DNA of 18,906 nucleotides from Spirochaetota bacterium (GTDB lineage: Bacteria; Spirochaetota; UBA4802; UBA5368): contig JAGODA010000020.1 in NCBI GenBank assembly GCA_017998475.1, positions 1-18,906 on the forward strand, in the 5' to 3' direction. Shown here in pieces: positions 16,227 through 18,906 of this stretch; the first letter of the stretch is position 1; every line of letters begins with the position of its first letter. The notes beneath the pieces were generated by a model, which was given only the letters and a program-made list of their open reading frames with translations, made no database searches and was not told where the DNA came from. The position numbers were made by a program, and so were the translations under genes.

Positions 16227-17898
16227 GCCTGCCGTCTCCCGTTCCCCGGTCCCTGCGGACCGGTTTGTTCTTCATCGATTCGAGCAGGCTCCGCGCCTGT
16301 TCGGTGCTGATGGTTTCTCCTTTATGTGCCCGTTCACCGGGGGTGCGCTCTTTCGTATCGTTCCGCGCGGCGGCCACATCGGCAGTGCGTCCGCCGTCTT
16401 TCTCATCCGTTCCGGCGCGATTCCCGGCCCCGCCTTCGTCTCCGCGCTCTTTCCGGTTGACGCTCATCAGATACTCGAGGTTTTTTTTAGCGGGGGTGTA
16501 TTCCGGATCGATCTTCAGCGCGTCGATGTAAGCCCCCGCCGCGGCGCGATAGTCCCCCTTTTTCAAATACACGTTTCCCGCGTTGAAAAGCGCCTTTTTC
16601 TGCGTTTCACCGTCACCCGATCTGAGCGACCCCCTGAAATGCTCCAGCGCCCCGTCGAGGTCTCCCTGCATATAGCGGGCGTCGCCGCGGTTGAAGCGCA
16701 GCCTGTCGCGGTCTTTTTTACGCGGCGCGTACCGTTCCGCCCCGCGGTACCGCTCCTCGGCCCCGCGGTGGTCCCCGCTCTTGTAGAGACGGTTCCCCTC
16801 CCGGACCTCGTCCCTGAACGGATCGATCCACGAGACGAACATCAGGCACGCGAGGAGTGCGGCAATCGGGGCCGCCGGAATTCGACCGGATCTCTCCCCG
16901 GAGGGAAAGCGCCGGCTCTCGGGAAGCATGATCTCGAGGGAGAGGAGCAGAACGAGCACCAGCACAAAAAGCTGGTAGCGCTCCACTCTTTCCTTAACGA
17001 CGCGGCTTCCGTGGGCAAGCCTCTCCTGTTCGCCCGCGAGCCGTATGATCCGGTACACGTCGGAGAGGTCCGCGCTTATGTCCAGATGTTCTCCGCCGGT
17101 CTCCCTGGCGATGCGCTCGAGCACGGCCGTATCCACGGCGCTCGTCACCGCTTCGCCGCCGCCTCCGCGCATATATTCGTCGGCGTGCTCGTCGAGCGGC
17201 ACCGCCGCACCGGCGGCCGTTCCGATGCCAATGGCGTGCACCGCGACGCCGAGGTCCCGCAGGCGGCGGGCGGCACCCGCGGCACGCCCCTCGTGGTCCT
17301 CCCCGTCCGTGAGAAGGACGAGCATCCTGGTGGTCATACGCTTCTTTTTAAAGACCTTTTCCGCCTCCTCGAGCGCACGCCCCAGGTCCGTCCCCTGGCG
17401 GCGGACCGAGTCCGCACCCGCGGAATCGAGGAACATCATAAACGCGCCGATGTCCTCCGTCAGCGGGCACTGCAGAAACGCGTCACCCGCGAACAGGACC
17501 ATGCCGACACGGCCGATCCCGGGAGAGCCGGCCACAAGGCGTACGGCCTCCCTTGCCCGCGCAAGCCTCGATGGAAGCACGTCGCGCGCCAGCATGCTCC
17601 TGGAAACATCGAGCGCGAACAGCACATCGACCCCCTCGCTCCTCACCTCGCGCGCGGTCTCGCCCCAGCGCGGCCTGAGCACGGCAATGCAGAACAGGAT
17701 GATACACGCCGCGACGATAACGGTCTTCGCCGCCCGCACGGACGGGGAATATACGAGAAGGGTCGAGCGCAGTCTTACATCACGTACGATGCCTTTCAGG
17801 ACGCGCCGCCGGTGGAAAAGATAGGCGACGAAGAAAGCGAGCGCGATCGTTCCGGCCGCCAGCACATATATCAGATAACGGTAATTGGCGAAGTCCAT
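16204..17898 (-). CDS. batB: BatB-BatC fusion: VWA domain plus TPR domain
   Basis: A 564-aa protein joining two genes that are usually separate. Residues 1-330 are BatB: helices at about 8-28 and 56-75, a VWA domain with an intact metal site (DVSRS 97-101, Thr170, TDGED 198-202), then a helix at about 308-326. A further short helix (343-357) leads into BatC: TPR-like repeats at about 363-395, 398-430 and 434-470, a charged Gly/Arg/Glu linker, and a tail EQARSLLESMKNKPV typical of BatC ends. The TPRs follow the last helix, so they probably lie on the extracytoplasmic side. The ATG at 17898 shares its first base with the batA stop (TGATG); GGAAGG lies 7 nt upstream. An open frame continues upstream past the start, but that overlaps batA in another frame and is not coding. 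Confidence 0.9.
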   Translation of the reverse strand: MDFANYRYLIYVLAAGTIALAFFVAYLFHRRRVLKGIVRDVRLRSTLLVYSPSVRAAKTVIVAACIILFCIAVLRPRWGETAREVRSEGVDVLFALDVSRSMLARDVLPSRLARAREAVRLVAGSPGIGRVGMVLFAGDAFLQCPLTEDIGAFMMFLDSAGADSVRRQGTDLGRALEEAEKVFKKKRMTTRMLVLLTDGEDHEGRAAGAARRLRDLGVAVHAIGIGTAAGAAVPLDEHADEYMRGGGGEAVTSAVDTAVLERIARETGGEHLDISADLSDVYRIIRLAGEQERLAHGSRVVKERVERYQLFVLVLVLLLSLEIMLPESRRFPSGERSGRIPAAPIAALLACLMFVSWIDPFRDEVREGNRLYKSGDHRGAEERYRGAERYAPRKKDRDRLRFNRGDARYMQGDLDGALEHFRGSLRSGDGETQKKALFNAGNVYLKKGDYRAAAGAYIDALKIDPEYTPAKKNLEYLMSVNRKERGDEGGAGNRAGTDEKDGGRTADVAAARNDTKERTPGERAHKGETISTEQARSLLESMKNKPVRRDRGTGDGRRELDRQW

Positions 17899-18896
17899 CA
17901 GGGCACCTTCCGGTAGAAGGCCGAGCGCAGCAGGATCTCCAGAAAGAAAAGCGCCATGGCCGCCGCGAGGAAAAACTGAAAACCGTCGTGGAACTCGCGA
18001 AACACCTTCGTCTCGATGTCGCTCTTCTCGAGACGGTCGATATCGCGTACATGGTCCCACAGCACGCCGCCCGACTCCGCCCGGTAGAATTTCCCCTCGG
18101 TCACCTCGGCCACGGTGCGCAAGGCTTTTTCGTCGAAGTGGTTGATGAGGTAGCGCGTCGAGCGGAAAATACCCCCGCCGGACGGATAGGGCACGCGCCC
18201 CTCGCGACCTATCCCGACGGGATACACCCTGATGCCGGCCCCGGCACACAGCGCGGCCGCGGTTTCCGGATCGATGCTCCCGCGGTTGTTCATACCGTCC
18301 GTCAGGAGGATGATGATGCGGCTTTTCGCCCCGCTCTCGAGCATCCTGGAAGCGGCCAGGGCGATCGCCTCGCCGATCGCGGTCCCCTCCTCCTCGACCG
18401 TGTCGAAGTCCAGCTCGTCGACGAGATCGAGAACAACCGAGTGGTCCACCGTCAGGGGGCAGTGCAGATAGGCGTCGCCGGAAAACACGACAAGGCCCAC
18501 ACGGTCGTTCGGCCTGCGTTCTATGAAGTCCCGCACAACGCGCTTCGCCACGCCAAGGCGGTTGTTTGGCCTGAAATCCTCGCCCATCATCGAATCGGAA
18601 ACGTCGAGTGCCACCATGATGTCGATGCCGGGGGTCTTTATGCTGGTGGCCTCGACGCTTCTGCCGGGGCGCGCCAGCGCGAGAATGAGAAGAAAGACCG
18701 CGGCGAGGCGCAGTATCGGAAGATAGGGATAGGTGGTAACCCTGATCGAGGGCCGCCTGGCGACCACGGACGCGGACGACACCGCTATGGCGGCGCCGCG
18801 TCCGCCGATGCGCCGGTACGCATACCATGCCACCGCCGCCGCGAAGGGTATGAGCAGCAGCAGGTAGACCGGATCCTTGAAGTCAATGCCCGGCAC
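17898..18896 (-). CDS. batA: BatA-like VWA-domain membrane protein
   Basis: A 332-aa protein with two N-terminal helices (about 10-27 and 61-77), a VWA domain and a C-terminal helix (about 309-325) ending FYRKVP. The metal-ion site is complete: DVSDS (98-102), Thr172 and LLTDG with Asp200. The opening FKDPVYLLLLIP is typical of BatA. BatA and BatB are thought to form a membrane complex with BatD, acting in stress or aerotolerance. The start is inferred as the GTG at 18896 because GAGG is 6 nt before it; the frame stays open for a few more codons to the window edge, so a start just outside cannot be excluded. Bat operons often follow moxR and DUF58 genes, which would be beyond the edge. Confidence 0.9.
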   Translation of the reverse strand: MPGIDFKDPVYLLLLIPFAAAVAWYAYRRIGGRGAAIAVSSASVVARRPSIRVTTYPYLPILRLAAVFLLILALARPGRSVEATSIKTPGIDIMVALDVSDSMMGEDFRPNNRLGVAKRVVRDFIERRPNDRVGLVVFSGDAYLHCPLTVDHSVVLDLVDELDFDTVEEEGTAIGEAIALAASRMLESGAKSRIIILLTDGMNNRGSIDPETAAALCAGAGIRVYPVGIGREGRVPYPSGGGIFRSTRYLINHFDEKALRTVAEVTEGKFYRAESGGVLWDHVRDIDRLEKSDIETKVFREFHDGFQFFLAAAMALFFLEILLRSAFYRKVP

Positions 18897-18906
18897 CGCG
18901 TGCCTC

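Noticed and set aside
15979..17916. A 645-codon plus-strand frame across the bat region
   Set aside because: It is antisense to three well-recognised bat proteins and shows no domain or ribosome binding site.
16204..18828. A single 874-codon minus-strand gene covering batBC and most of batA
   Set aside because: The first 310 codons overlap batA in another frame and are His/Arg/Gly-rich nonsense; the family match and the coupled ATG begin at 17898.

Overview
The window is a GC-rich bacterial chromosomal segment with tightly packed, conventional genes and Shine-Dalgarno-led starts. I see no mobile element, CRISPR array, rRNA or tRNA. The best guess for the host is a high-GC spirochaete-like or otherwise deep-branching Gram-negative bacterium. 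That guess rests on a lipobox-bearing FecR-domain lipoprotein, a Bat (aerotolerance) locus, a stand-alone cyclic-nucleotide-binding protein and a YhaN-like ATPase. It is an inference from gene content only, with low to moderate confidence at phylum level.

Layout. Positions 1-2050 (+) hold the C-terminal half of a YhaN-like, membrane-anchored coiled-coil ATPase cut by the window edge, followed 2 nt later by a cytoplasmic TPR protein. After a 196-nt gap come valyl-tRNA synthetase (2247-4892, +) and a DUF1178 zinc-ribbon protein (4992-5408, +). A convergent minus-strand block follows: an unknown four-helix membrane protein (5419-5910), a strong hairpin terminator (5985-6014), a FecR lipoprotein (6040-7026) and glyA (7213-8496). 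A 217-nt divergent region with a good promoter leads to a CreD-like membrane protein (8714-10027, +). Its stop codon abuts the stop of a convergent minus-strand operon, read in transcription order as a cyclic-nucleotide-binding-domain protein (12398-11964), an ABC ATPase (11974-11075) and an ABC-2 permease (11062-10028).

From 12468 to 14559 there are small genes: an orphan 107-aa protein (+), an OsmC-family protein (-), a DUF2892 membrane protein (+) and MazG (+). The window ends with a minus-strand bat operon running inward from the right edge: batA (18896-17898), a fused batB::batC (17898-16204) and batD (16226-14580). The batA stop and batBC start share one base, and the batBC and batD frames overlap.

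How the genes fit together. Housekeeping functions (valS, glyA, mazG) are interleaved with envelope and stress functions: Bat proteins (envelope/oxidative stress), an OsmC-family protein (peroxide/thiol chemistry), a CreD-like envelope protein, a FecR lipoprotein and a possibly nucleotide-sensing ABC exporter. The most unusual architectures are the BatB-BatC fusion, the CNB protein translationally overlapping an ABC exporter, and the YhaN-like ATPase paired with a TPR protein. None of these is clearly a wholly new system; each is a testable variation.
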